This document shows, piece by piece, positions 1-7,026 of a stretch of DNA of 18,666 nucleotides. The notes under the pieces were generated by a model, which was not told the origin of the DNA, did not search any database, and was given only the letters and a program-made list of their open reading frames with translations. The position numbers and the translations under genes were made by a program. The stretch is from Nitrososphaerota archaeon. Lineage in GTDB: Archaea > Thermoproteota > Nitrososphaeria > Nitrososphaerales > CADDZS01. Location: the NCBI GenBank assembly GCA_027886785.1, contig JAPCJV010000004.1, forward strand, positions 1 through 18,666, given 5' to 3'. The stretch's first letter is position 1. Each line of letters begins with the position of its first letter.

Positions 1-428
1 AGGGCTTGACCGCGCTCGTTTTCGGGAAAAGCGTCGGTGATGATCGCAGCGCTGTTGGCGAAAAGGAAGGCCCCACCTACTCCCTGAATGATTCTGAAAA
101 CAATCAATTCGATCGCGCCCTGACTCCCGATGTTGGGTACAGCAAAGCAGAGAAAGGACCCCACAGTAAAGATCGCAAACCCGAGATTGTAGAGCTTGAC
201 CCTTCCAAAAATATCTGAGATCCTGCCGAAGGTAACGAGTACCGTGGAAGTGACCACACTGTACCCGAAAAGATTCCACAGGAGATACTGGAAGGAATCC
301 GGCGCCAGAGGCTGGATCTTGATCCCGTTGAAGATCGCAGGAAGAGAAATGAGTACAATGGTGCCGTCGAGCGAAGCCATGAGTGTTCCGATGGTAGTGT
401 TAGAAAGAGCCGTCCACTTGTACTCCAA
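1..428 (-). CDS. MFS transporter, DHA2/EmrB-like, N-terminal part (partial at window edge)
   Basis: This is the N-terminal ~142 residues of a major facilitator superfamily protein that continues past position 1. It should be a proton-coupled exporter of drugs or small solutes in the cytoplasmic membrane. Helix 1 contains the [17 protein letters not shown] segment typical of 14-helix DHA2 exporters. The loop between helices 2 and 3 carries the MFS motif A as GRISDIFGR, and a later loop reads PENERGQA, matching the conserved ERG(R/Q)A turn after helix 4. I chose the TTG at 428 (reading [12 protein letters not shown]) because an ATG at 381 would cut into helix 1, and because a TATA-like box lies about 35 nt upstream of the TTG. 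The gene has its own promoter, separate from the small membrane protein gene before it. Family assignment is secure; the substrate is unknown. Confidence 0.85.
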   Translation of the reverse strand, partial: MEYKWTALSNTTIGTLMASLDGTIVLISLPAIFNGIKIQPLAPDSFQYLLWNLFGYSVVTSTVLVTFGRISDIFGRVKLYNLGFAIFTVGSFLCFAVPNIGSQGAIELIVFRIIQGVGGAFLFANSAAIITDAFPENERGQA

Positions 429-458
429 AAATCTCAGGTAAGGGAAACTAATTAGAGA

Positions 459-470
459 TTAAATATTAAA
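459..470 (-). promoter_or_regulatory. TATA-like promoter box for the MFS gene
   Basis: On the minus strand the sequence reads TTTAATATTTAA, 31-42 nt upstream of the TTG start at 428. With the archaeal TATA-to-start-site spacing of about 26 nt, transcription would begin within roughly 10 nt of the start codon, giving a leaderless or nearly leaderless mRNA. The box is assigned by eye. Confidence 0.5.
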
Positions 471-495
471 GGGTTAAGGGTTCGGAATGTATTTT

Positions 496-771
496 TCAAG
501 ATCTCTTTTTCGCACGAGGTCGAGCAGAGGGTGCGGGTTCGATCACCGCTGACAGGAGAAGCCCCAGTCCAGCAATACCGATCAAGAGAAATAGGATCTG
601 AGGTACGCTGATGGAGAGACCATTTTGATTTAGTACCGCGGTTCTCAAGGTGTGATAAAGGTCCATGCCTATACTCGTAAAAAATCCTCCCGTTATTCCG
701 GTCATGAAAAAAATCAATCCGCCCACCAGTCTTTTTGAAAATCCCCTGCGACTGCGTACGCGTGTAGCCAA
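496..771 (-). CDS. Small two-helix membrane protein of unknown function
   Basis: The predicted protein has 91 residues and I recognise no family. The N-terminus is strongly basic (RVRSRRGFSKR). It is followed by a hydrophobic helix at about residues 15-38, a polar loop, and a second hydrophobic helix at about 54-78 that ends in a basic proline-rich tail (ARPRAKKRS). Positive charge at both ends predicts that both tails are cytoplasmic with a short external loop, in a hairpin topology. The start is TTG at 771, with a weak AGGATC purine stretch just upstream. The gene precedes the MFS gene on the same strand with a 67-nt gap. Its upstream region carries a striking triple-site palindrome, so expression is probably controlled. 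Composition and a clear two-helix pattern support a real gene, but no homology is claimed. Confidence 0.6.
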   Translation of the reverse strand: MATRVRSRRGFSKRLVGGLIFFMTGITGGFFTSIGMDLYHTLRTAVLNQNGLSISVPQILFLLIGIAGLGLLLSAVIEPAPSARPRAKKRS

Positions 772-996
772 TCTGATCCTTTTCCTGTTTCGAGTTTCAC
801 CGTATTACAGTAATTATACAGTAGAATTACTGTAACTATTAAAAGAATACGATTCACAAAAAATACGATGAGTCTAGGTTCCAAGCACGCCGCATCCGGA
901 GCAGGAAATGTTATGCTTGTGGAGATTTTGTTGTCTCGTTGAGGTTGGAAGGACTTTAGGACTCTATTGGAGGTTTTCGGAAAACGTCATCCCGAC
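772..996. other. Intergenic region upstream of the small membrane protein gene
   Basis: This stretch of about 225 nt is AT-rich near the small membrane protein gene and holds the 11-bp inverted repeat at 805-835. Beyond position 840 I see no convincing gene. A 24-codon plus-strand reading frame from ATG at 869 ends at TGA without recognisable similarity. Positions 997-1078 are not intergenic: they carry the displaced tail of the amidohydrolase. Confidence 0.6.
805..835. promoter_or_regulatory. Operator-like triple repeat / 11-bp perfect inverted repeat
   Basis: TTACAGTAATT at 805-815 and its exact reverse complement AATTACTGTAA at 825-835 flank a 9-nt spacer. Within the element the 7-mer TACAGTA occurs at 806-812 and 817-823, and its reverse complement TACTGTA at 828-834. 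The starts are therefore exactly 11 bp apart, on one face of the helix. The element lies 34-64 nt upstream of the TTG start of the small membrane protein gene and overlaps the likely core promoter (TATAATT-like stretch on the minus strand). This is what a binding site for a dimeric or multimeric regulator looks like; the regulator is not in the window. Confidence 0.6.
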
Positions 997-1843
997 TTAA
1001 GAGTGATTCAGTCTAAAGACCCTGATCGCGTTGTCCCTCAGGATCTGCGTCCTCACGTTTTCTTCCAATTTCAGGCCATCAAATGCAGGCTGGCCGCAAA
1101 AAGGGATAATCTGTACCGAACATGAACTTATGCGGAATCAATTTGCTCATGTAGTATACAAAAATCGGAACAAATCTCTTTGGAGACCATCCTGAAAGAT
1201 CAATAAACACGTTGGATTTGTGCATCGCGACTGCTAATTGCGCTTCTACCCACGGGAATGCCTGGTGAGCCATTATGATTCGCAGCTTCGGGAAATCCGC
1301 CGCGACGCTGTCTAAATAAATCGGGTTGGCATAATCGAGTTTCGCACCTCCTCCGCCTGCTAAGCCTCTCCCCCAACCCGTTGTTCCTGTGTGAAAAATA
1401 ATCGGAATATCCAGTTCCACACATTTTTCGTACAGGGAGTTAAACTTGTTATTGTTAGGGTAAAACGCCTGCGCGATAGGATGGAGTTTTAGCCCTCTCA
1501 GATCCAGATCCTGTATCGAATGCTCTAACTTTTTAATCGCAGAATTGCCCTTCAGCGGGTCGACAGAAGCAAATCCGATCATCCTCTCCGGATAATGCGA
1601 GACGTAAGAAGCGACTATTTCATTTGGAACCCTTGGCAGGCGCGATCCGGTCTCTGCGTCCCACCCAAGAACAATCATCTTTTCAATACCACAGGAATCA
1701 TATTCCTTGACCAGTTCCTCAGGAGTGGCTTCGTTTGCTGGGGTTCCGAACATCTTCTCGGCAGCTTTGTTATATTCTCCGCCAGAAGCTGTGTATTCCT
1801 TGACAGGAATGTGAACGTGGGTGTCCACGAAACCTTCGACCAA
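997..1843 (-). pseudogene. Amidohydrolase-2 family metal hydrolase/decarboxylase, frameshifted near the C-terminus
   Basis: This is a TIM-barrel metal-dependent hydrolase or decarboxylase of the amidohydrolase-2 (ACMSD-like) group. Visible metal or active-site residues are HVH at residues 9-11, H121 (GLKLHP), H151 (IFHTGT), H193 (MAHQAF) and D245 (FGTDYPF). The continuous frame from the TTG at 1843 stops at about 1076 after 254 codons, just past FLRP. The usual C-terminal helix is present in the next frame, as FDGLKLEENV followed by RTQILRDNAIRVF, stopping at 997-999. Compared with the family, about 4-5 codons seem to be missing at the junction, as a deletion of 14 nt or similar would cause. 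An in-frame TGA two codons before the TTG fixes the start. It follows the RraA gene with a 25-nt gap, so it is probably cotranscribed. All catalytic residues precede the break, so a slightly shortened active enzyme is possible, as is an assembly error. Confidence 0.75.
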
Positions 1844-1868
1844 ATTGTTTCAGCCGCTTGTGTAGGTT

Positions 1869-2567
1869 CTATTCCATCAAGTCATCTAGAGTATCTTGTT
1901 CCTTGACTTTCAGGGCATCAAAGATCTCTTGGAATCTGTTTAACTCCATTGAGGTGGACCCCATTGCATAAAGTTCTCTGGCTTCAGCTTCTTTATTCTC
2001 TCTTTTTTTCGCGAGTTCGATAACCCCTTGTAGTTTTCTCGAGGGAACGACGACTACTCCGTCGTCGTCTCCCACGATCACGTCTCCAGGATTGACTAGC
2101 ACGCCACCGCACTGAATTGGCACGTTGATCGAACCGGGAGTGTTCTTTGCCGCCCCCATTCCGCTCACGAATCTCGCAAAACATGCGAATCCCATCTTCC
2201 GAAGTTCTTCGGAATCTCGCACTGCTCCATCTACTACTATCCCTGCAATTCCAGTGTGAACAGATTGGTGTGCCATCTGGGATCCAAACATCGCCGAGGA
2301 AGACGATCTTCCATTCACGACAAGTACGTCGCCAGGGGAGCATAATGTCATGGCGCGATGTACGGTAATATTGTCGGCAGGGAAACAATCCACAGTTACC
2401 GCAGGCCCTGTCACTTTCATTCCTCGACCGATCGGTTTGATTTGCCAATCCATCAAATTGTTTGTTTCTTTGCCAAGAGATTCATGAAGGGTCGCAACCC
2501 CGAACCCGGATACTTCTTTGATCAGGGAAGTGTCTGGTCGATTTATTTTCTTCACGATAATTGCCAA
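1869..2567 (-). CDS. RraA-family aldolase/decarboxylase (HMG/CHA aldolase-like)
   Basis: The 232-residue protein belongs to the RraA fold family. Its enzymatic members are divalent-metal-dependent 4-hydroxy-4-methyl-2-oxoglutarate / 4-carboxy-4-hydroxy-2-oxoadipate aldolases that release pyruvate and often also decarboxylate oxaloacetate. The pyruvate/metal signature is seen as VVDGAVRD with R117 and D118, after the conserved GSQMAHQSVHTGIAG segment. The C-terminal VNPGDVIVGDDDGVVVVP strand is typical. A C-terminal helical extension (~residues 190-232) is charged. The start is TTG at 2567; no in-frame ATG lies nearby upstream. It sits between the threonine aldolase gene (61-nt gap) and the amidohydrolase gene (25-nt gap) on one strand. 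RraA plus an amidohydrolase recalls the LigK with LigI/LigJ pair of aromatic meta-cleavage pathways, but that is only a possibility. RNase E inhibition, the original E. coli name function, is not implied. Confidence 0.85.
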   Translation of the reverse strand: MAIIVKKINRPDTSLIKEVSGFGVATLHESLGKETNNLMDWQIKPIGRGMKVTGPAVTVDCFPADNITVHRAMTLCSPGDVLVVNGRSSSSAMFGSQMAHQSVHTGIAGIVVDGAVRDSEELRKMGFACFARFVSGMGAAKNTPGSINVPIQCGGVLVNPGDVIVGDDDGVVVVPSRKLQGVIELAKKRENKEAEARELYAMGSTSMELNRFQEIFDALKVKEQDTLDDLME

Positions 2568-2628
2568 AATGCCAGCATTTCTCCAACGCGGTTTGTTTTA
2601 CCTAGAAGCGATGTATCGTGTAATCCCT

Positions 2629-3669
2629 CTATCCATTCGCAATTTCTTTCAGAGCATTCAACACGTGGTAAATATCTTCCTCTGAAATATCTTTGTGAGT
2701 GACGCAGCGGAACTCTCTTTCACTTCTCGGAGCTACTCTTATCCCCCGCTTTTCCAATAGTGCTGCCACCTTCATTGCGTCTAGTCCAGGATTGGTCACG
2801 CCGACCAAGACTATGTTTGACTCTACTATGTTCTGATTAATTTTTAAATCCCCCGATAGATCCCGGAGGCCCTTTGAAAGTAGCGCAGCATTCTTATGAT
2901 CTTCCTCCAGACGAGCTACCATATTTTGGAGAGCCCAGAGCCCAGCTGCTGCTAAAATACCTACTTGGCGCATTTGGCCACCCAGGTTCCTTCTCTGAGC
3001 CCTTGCTGTTTCCACGAACCCTCTGGATCCCAAAATCAAGGATCCTACGGGCGCCGCGAGACCCTTTGATAGACAAAACATTAGGGAATCTGAAGAGCGT
3101 GCGAGATCTTTGACATTGACACGAAGAGCAACGCTGGCATTGAAAATACGCGAACCGTCTAAATGCACCTGTAAATCATGATTTCGGGCGCAATCATAAA
3201 TTTCAGCAGAATCCTTTACCGACGACACAGTTCCTCCGGAATCCGCGTGAGTATTTTCATATGTGACCAACCTCACGGGTTGTTGACCCGTCGCTTTTTT
3301 GAAGTCCAAAAGACGACGCAACGCATCGAGAGTCACCATTCCCCTGTTATCTAAAATCTGCACGGGCGTAGCTTGCAGAAACTCCGAGTAACCCTCCTCT
3401 CGCGTGATAATATGCGCTCGGGCTCCCGCGATGAAACTTTCGCTTCGTTTGAGGTGAGTTAGCAGAGCTATAAGATTTCCCATTGTGCCGCTTGGAACAA
3501 AAAGACTCGCCTCCTTTCCTAACATCGTGGCGGCAAAAGCTTCTAGCTCATTTGCGCTCGGATCTTCACCGAACCCATCGTTTCCTAACTTTGCTTTGGA
3601 GATGGCCCTTAGCATTTCAGGTGTGGGCAAAGTTGACGTGTCAGAACGAAGGTCAATTTGTCGGGACAT
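2629..3669 (-). CDS. ltaE: Low-specificity L-threonine aldolase (PLP)
   Basis: The 346-residue fold-type-I PLP enzyme is full length for threonine aldolases, which cleave L-threonine or L-allo-threonine to glycine and acetaldehyde and accept other beta-hydroxy amino acids. The N-terminus IDLRSDTSTLPTPEM is diagnostic. The phosphate-binding loop PSGTMGN is at residues 59-65, the likely ring-stacking His is H86, HLDGSRIFNA carries D171 and R174, and the Schiff-base lysine is K202 in LSKGLAAPVGS. It starts at ATG 3669 and is the first gene of a minus-strand unit with RraA and the amidohydrolase. The 74-nt gap to the divergent aminotransferase gene contains an AT-rich patch (3700-3710) that could serve both directions. 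Stereospecificity cannot be read from the sequence. The ltaE symbol reflects family membership rather than proven orthology. Confidence 0.9.
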   Translation of the reverse strand: MSRQIDLRSDTSTLPTPEMLRAISKAKLGNDGFGEDPSANELEAFAATMLGKEASLFVPSGTMGNLIALLTHLKRSESFIAGARAHIITREEGYSEFLQATPVQILDNRGMVTLDALRRLLDFKKATGQQPVRLVTYENTHADSGGTVSSVKDSAEIYDCARNHDLQVHLDGSRIFNASVALRVNVKDLARSSDSLMFCLSKGLAAPVGSLILGSRGFVETARAQRRNLGGQMRQVGILAAAGLWALQNMVARLEEDHKNAALLSKGLRDLSGDLKINQNIVESNIVLVGVTNPGLDAMKVAALLEKRGIRVAPRSEREFRCVTHKDISEEDIYHVLNALKEIANG

Positions 3670-3743
3670 CGATGCAGTCCAAAAATTTCCAGTTCAGAAA
3701 GATAAATGTGATTCTGAGATGATGTGGTGCTAGTGTCTGAGAT

Positions 3744-5129
3744 ATGCGTAAATCTCAAGACGGATGGCGCAGGTCGAAAGCCGTGATCGTTACGACGGAG
3801 CCCTCTTCTATTTCCAAGATCTACACAGAACGGTCGTCTAGATCCAAGGTCGCTTTTGAAAACGCGAAGAAATGGCTCCCCGGAGGTGTTGCAAGAAACT
3901 CCGTGCTCGCACCTCCATATCCGATCTTTATCGAGACGGGAAAAGGATCGTATATATGGGATGTGGACGGAAATGAGCTGATCGATTTCCAGAACAATTT
4001 TACTTCCCTCATCCACGGCCACGCAGATCTTGACGTTATGGAGGCAGCCCGAGCGCAGATGGAAAATGGCACGGCGTTCGGAGCTCCCACGGAACTGGAG
4101 TACGAACTTTGCGACGTGGTGGGTAGAAGGATGCCTTCCCTGGAACAAATGAGATTCGCAAACTCGGGGTCTGAGGCTGCTCAGTACTGCATCTTAGCGG
4201 CGAAAGCCTACACGGGCAAGAAAAAAATCGTAAAGTTTCAGGGCGCCTTCCACGGATTAAATGAACACTTGATGGTGAGCATGCATCCCACATATGTCGA
4301 TAGTGCCGCGGAAGGCCCTTTAGGGCAACTTGATTCAGAAGGTATGAACGGGTCCATTCTCCAGACGACGTATGCCTTACCATACAATCAGCTCGGCCCA
4401 CTAAGCAAGCTCCTGGAAGCCGAAGCACATTCCATTGCAGCAATAATCGTCGAACCCGTCTTGGGTGTTGGCGGTCAAATTCCCGCGACGGAAGAGTTCT
4501 TGCATGGAATGAGAGAACTAGCCACGCGATATGGTATAGTTCTAATTTTTGACGAAATAGTAACGGGTTTCAGGCTCGCTGTGGGCGGAGCTCAAGAAAA
4601 ATTTGGGATTAGAGCTGATCTCACTGCTCTCGGAAAAATCGTAGGCGGCGGTTTTTCAGTGGGTATGTTTGGTGGAGAAAGAGAGATCATGGAAGTATTT
4701 GATCCGTCCAAAGGCCCGAGAGTTCCATGCTCTGGAACCTTTGCGGCTAATCCTGTTACCTTGACCGCAGGTCTCACGACGTTGAGGAAACTAAACATGG
4801 AATCGTATGAAATGCTTGATGGAAAGGCCAAGAGGGTGGAAAAATGGCTCGACGAAAATTCCCCTCGTTTTGGAATCCCCGTTAATTTGACTCGAGCGGG
4901 CTCTGTATTCAATCTGCATTTTGTAAATAACGAAGTTACGCAATACTTCGATCTCAGGGAAGAGAATAAGAAAATGAAAAATGATTTTTACATTTCAATG
5001 TTCAATCAGGGAATTTCGATGGCGGCTCGCGGTATGTGTTGCATATCCACTCCGATGACAACTCAGGACATCAACTCATTCATCGACGCGATGGAGGTTA
5101 GCTTAGATGCCGTTCGTAGTGCATCGTGA
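3744..5129 (+). CDS. Class III aminotransferase, glutamate-1-semialdehyde-aminomutase-like (not HemL)
   Basis: This fold-type-I PLP enzyme has up to 461 residues. Motifs seen: LPGGVARNS near the N-terminus (about 45-53), WDVDGNELIDF, NSGSEA at 140-145 (PLP phosphate), GAFHG at 167-171, IFDEIVTGFR with D270, and the Schiff-base lysine K298 in TALGKIVGGG. The overall plan, with the LPGGV entry and the ALGK.VGGG lysine context, resembles glutamate-1-semialdehyde aminomutase. True HemL usually has NSGTEA, and no haem genes are nearby, so an aminotransferase or aminomutase acting on another amino acid is more likely. The start is uncertain: ATG 3744 gives a basic, poorly conserved ~20-residue extension, while GTG 3783 would match family length better. 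The next gene, 72 nt downstream, encodes a ThDP enzyme that could use the oxo-acid product (inference). Confidence 0.85.
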   Translation: MRKSQDGWRRSKAVIVTTEPSSISKIYTERSSRSKVAFENAKKWLPGGVARNSVLAPPYPIFIETGKGSYIWDVDGNELIDFQNNFTSLIHGHADLDVMEAARAQMENGTAFGAPTELEYELCDVVGRRMPSLEQMRFANSGSEAAQYCILAAKAYTGKKKIVKFQGAFHGLNEHLMVSMHPTYVDSAAEGPLGQLDSEGMNGSILQTTYALPYNQLGPLSKLLEAEAHSIAAIIVEPVLGVGGQIPATEEFLHGMRELATRYGIVLIFDEIVTGFRLAVGGAQEKFGIRADLTALGKIVGGGFSVGMFGGEREIMEVFDPSKGPRVPCSGTFAANPVTLTAGLTTLRKLNMESYEMLDGKAKRVEKWLDENSPRFGIPVNLTRAGSVFNLHFVNNEVTQYFDLREENKKMKNDFYISMFNQGISMAARGMCCISTPMTTQDINSFIDAMEVSLDAVRSAS

Positions 5130-5160
5130 GTAGTGCCTTGATGTAAATTATGTCTTAATC

Positions 5161-5188
5161 CCAATTTTTTTAATGAATCATTAATTGG
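5161..5188. promoter_or_regulatory. Oligo-T stretch and promoter-like region between aminotransferase and ThDP genes
   Basis: A run of seven T residues at 5165-5171 follows the aminotransferase stop by about 36 nt and could end its transcript, as archaeal terminators are often simple oligo-T. The stretch TTTAATGAA (about 5169-5177) lies 25-33 nt before the ATG at 5202 and could be the TATA box of the ThDP gene. The region is flanked by CCAATT (5161-5166) and AATTGG (5183-5188), an inverted repeat that may be an operator or chance. Confidence 0.35.
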
Positions 5189-5201
5189 CGTTTTCTAAAG
5201 T

Positions 5202-7022
5202 ATGAAGCCACCTATAAAGTCTGAAACTACAACCGAAGCAAAGACCGGAGGACAGCTTTTGATGAAGCTGCTACAGAATGAAGCCGCACAATTTGTATTC
5301 GGGACGACAGGCGCAGGACTGGCTGATGTTCAAGATGCAATGGTCGTAGTAAAACCTCCAAAATTCATTCAGGGCCTCCACGAATTCGTCAGTGTAAGCG
5401 CTGCCTGCGGATATTGCCTCGCCTCGGGCAAGACGGGGTATGCCCTAATTGATCGAGTAGTCGGAACTCAGAATGCGATAGGGGCGCTGTATGGAGCCTA
5501 TCAGAACTTCGCGGCTGTTGTCGTTCTAGCAGCGAAGGATGTTCCGGGAATCCCGCTGGAACCAGATGCGGCACATTATCATTCTGACATGTTGCAGATG
5601 GTGAAACCTTGGGTGAAATGGATTGCTGAAATCCAATCAATCGAAGGATTGGCCCTAACGTTCGAAAAAGCACTGTTCATGGCAAATTCAGAACCCACCG
5701 GACCAGCATTCATCACTTTAAGACGCGATCTGATGTCCCGGCAGATCGAGCGAGGTCCGACCCAGAAGGTTTCGACCCCACGCCTTTCTGCAAGGGTACC
5801 CGAAGATAATGTCTTAGAAAAAATCGCAGACGAAATTTCGTCGCATCCCGCAACGAGTTTGGTGGTTTCCCACATAGGTAGAGCTCCCAAAGCGGTTGAA
5901 TCCTTGATCAAGTTCGCTCATGCATCGGGTTCGGGAGTCATCGAACGACGCTATTTTATGAGTTATCCGGTCACAGATCCCCTGCATGTAAATTTCTTCT
6001 ACATTCGCAAACCTCCCACGCTGAACCAGCTTTTGAAAAAAGGAGATCTAGCGATTTTGCTTGAAACCGGGCTGTCAGCGAATCAAAAACTTCCCGAGGG
6101 TTTGGATGTAATCGATCTCTCCAGCGATCCTTTGCATCGCCAAGACCTCCCTTTAGGAGGCGACGACGGATCCATGATGTTTCCTGCGCTTCTTAGAGTA
6201 GCATGCGATCTTGGCCCCACTCTTACCAAGCTGACCAATATAATCGAAACACGCTCAACTTCCGAAACAAGAAAGCGGGTTTCGGAAAGGATTGTCGAAT
6301 TGACCGAGAATCATGCAAAGCAAATGACTCAAAGGCGAGAAAAAGCAAAGGAGTCTTTCGCGAGTGGCAAGCTGGACAGCTGGTCGATCGGATACGTGAT
6401 TAACAAGCATCTAACCGAGAGCATGATTTGGGTCAATGGGACCCCCATCCTCACCTACACTCCGATGATCGAAACGGTGGAAATTACTCGCCCTGGTTCC
6501 TATTTTGGCAATCCAAGTACGCACGTCGGGGTAACAGTAGGGATGGGTTATGGTGCCGCGCTCGCCGATCGAGAATATGTTAACGTCGAAAGCTTTGCCG
6601 ATCATTCTATCGGAAGGCTCAGTGAAAGTTCCCGAACCGTCCTTTGTTGCATTGGAGACGGTGAAGCAATTTTCGGGAATCTTGATTCGGCTCTGTGGAC
6701 ATGCAAGCACTACGGCCTCGGCGTTGTTTATATCGTGTTCAACAATTCGTGCTGGGGAATTGACGCCGCGTTCATTGAGCACGCTTCGCAACATTGGGCG
6801 AAGTCGTCGCAGGATTTCGAGTTCGTAGACATTGATGCACCCAGCATTGATTTCGTCCATCTGGGGAAAGCATTTGGCGTCCAAACTTATTCCGTCAGCG
6901 ACGCACCATCATTCGACTTTGCTCTCGGCAAAGCCATCGCAGAATCCAGAGGAGGCGAACCGGGATTGATCGAGTTAAAGCTCGAGAAATTTACTGGTTC
7001 AGCGCCTTCTTCGATTCCCTAG
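5202..7022 (+). CDS. Thiamine-diphosphate-dependent decarboxylase/synthase (acetolactate synthase/benzoylformate decarboxylase-like)
   Basis: The 606-residue protein has the three-domain layout of the POX/ALS-type ThDP enzymes. The N-terminal PYR domain has the FGTTGAGLADV strand-turn and the cofactor-activating glutamate E61 in GLHEFVSVSAACGYCLA. A middle domain spans about 205-345, and the C-terminal PP domain carries the ThDP/Mg motif GDGEAIFGNL (from G485) ending at FNNSCWG (N514-N515). Such enzymes decarboxylate 2-oxo acids and either release the aldehyde or add the carbanion to a second carbonyl. Homologous subfamilies include acetolactate synthase, benzoylformate, sulfopyruvate and phosphonopyruvate decarboxylases. 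No small regulatory subunit lies nearby, which argues against biosynthetic acetolactate synthase. Residues 455-477, just before the ThDP motif, form a longer linker than usual. It follows the class III aminotransferase on the same strand and converges with the next gene at a 4-nt gap. Substrate unknown. Confidence 0.85.
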   Translation: MKPPIKSETTTEAKTGGQLLMKLLQNEAAQFVFGTTGAGLADVQDAMVVVKPPKFIQGLHEFVSVSAACGYCLASGKTGYALIDRVVGTQNAIGALYGAYQNFAAVVVLAAKDVPGIPLEPDAAHYHSDMLQMVKPWVKWIAEIQSIEGLALTFEKALFMANSEPTGPAFITLRRDLMSRQIERGPTQKVSTPRLSARVPEDNVLEKIADEISSHPATSLVVSHIGRAPKAVESLIKFAHASGSGVIERRYFMSYPVTDPLHVNFFYIRKPPTLNQLLKKGDLAILLETGLSANQKLPEGLDVIDLSSDPLHRQDLPLGGDDGSMMFPALLRVACDLGPTLTKLTNIIETRSTSETRKRVSERIVELTENHAKQMTQRREKAKESFASGKLDSWSIGYVINKHLTESMIWVNGTPILTYTPMIETVEITRPGSYFGNPSTHVGVTVGMGYGAALADREYVNVESFADHSIGRLSESSRTVLCCIGDGEAIFGNLDSALWTCKHYGLGVVYIVFNNSCWGIDAAFIEHASQHWAKSSQDFEFVDIDAPSIDFVHLGKAFGVQTYSVSDAPSFDFALGKAIAESRGGEPGLIELKLEKFTGSAPSSIP

Positions 7023-7026
7023 GCGT

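Noticed and set aside
869..943. 24-codon plus-strand frame (MSLGSKHAASGAGNVMLVEI...) with an AT-rich patch upstream
   Set aside because: Too short, no recognisable family, no ribosome-binding site, and the continuation after the TGA is antisense to the amidohydrolase tail. Possible but unsupported.
1993..2448. 151-codon minus-strand frame within the RraA gene in another frame
   Set aside because: Arginine-rich out-of-frame translation of a real gene; no family features.
3609..4148. 179-codon minus-strand frame across the threonine aldolase/aminotransferase junction
   Set aside because: Overlaps two well-supported PLP-enzyme genes and the promoter gap; no domain recognisable.
3744..5129. Calling the class III aminotransferase HemL (glutamate-1-semialdehyde aminomutase)
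   Set aside because: Overall resemblance is there, but NSGSEA replaces NSGTEA and there is no haem-gene context, so only a family-level name is justified.
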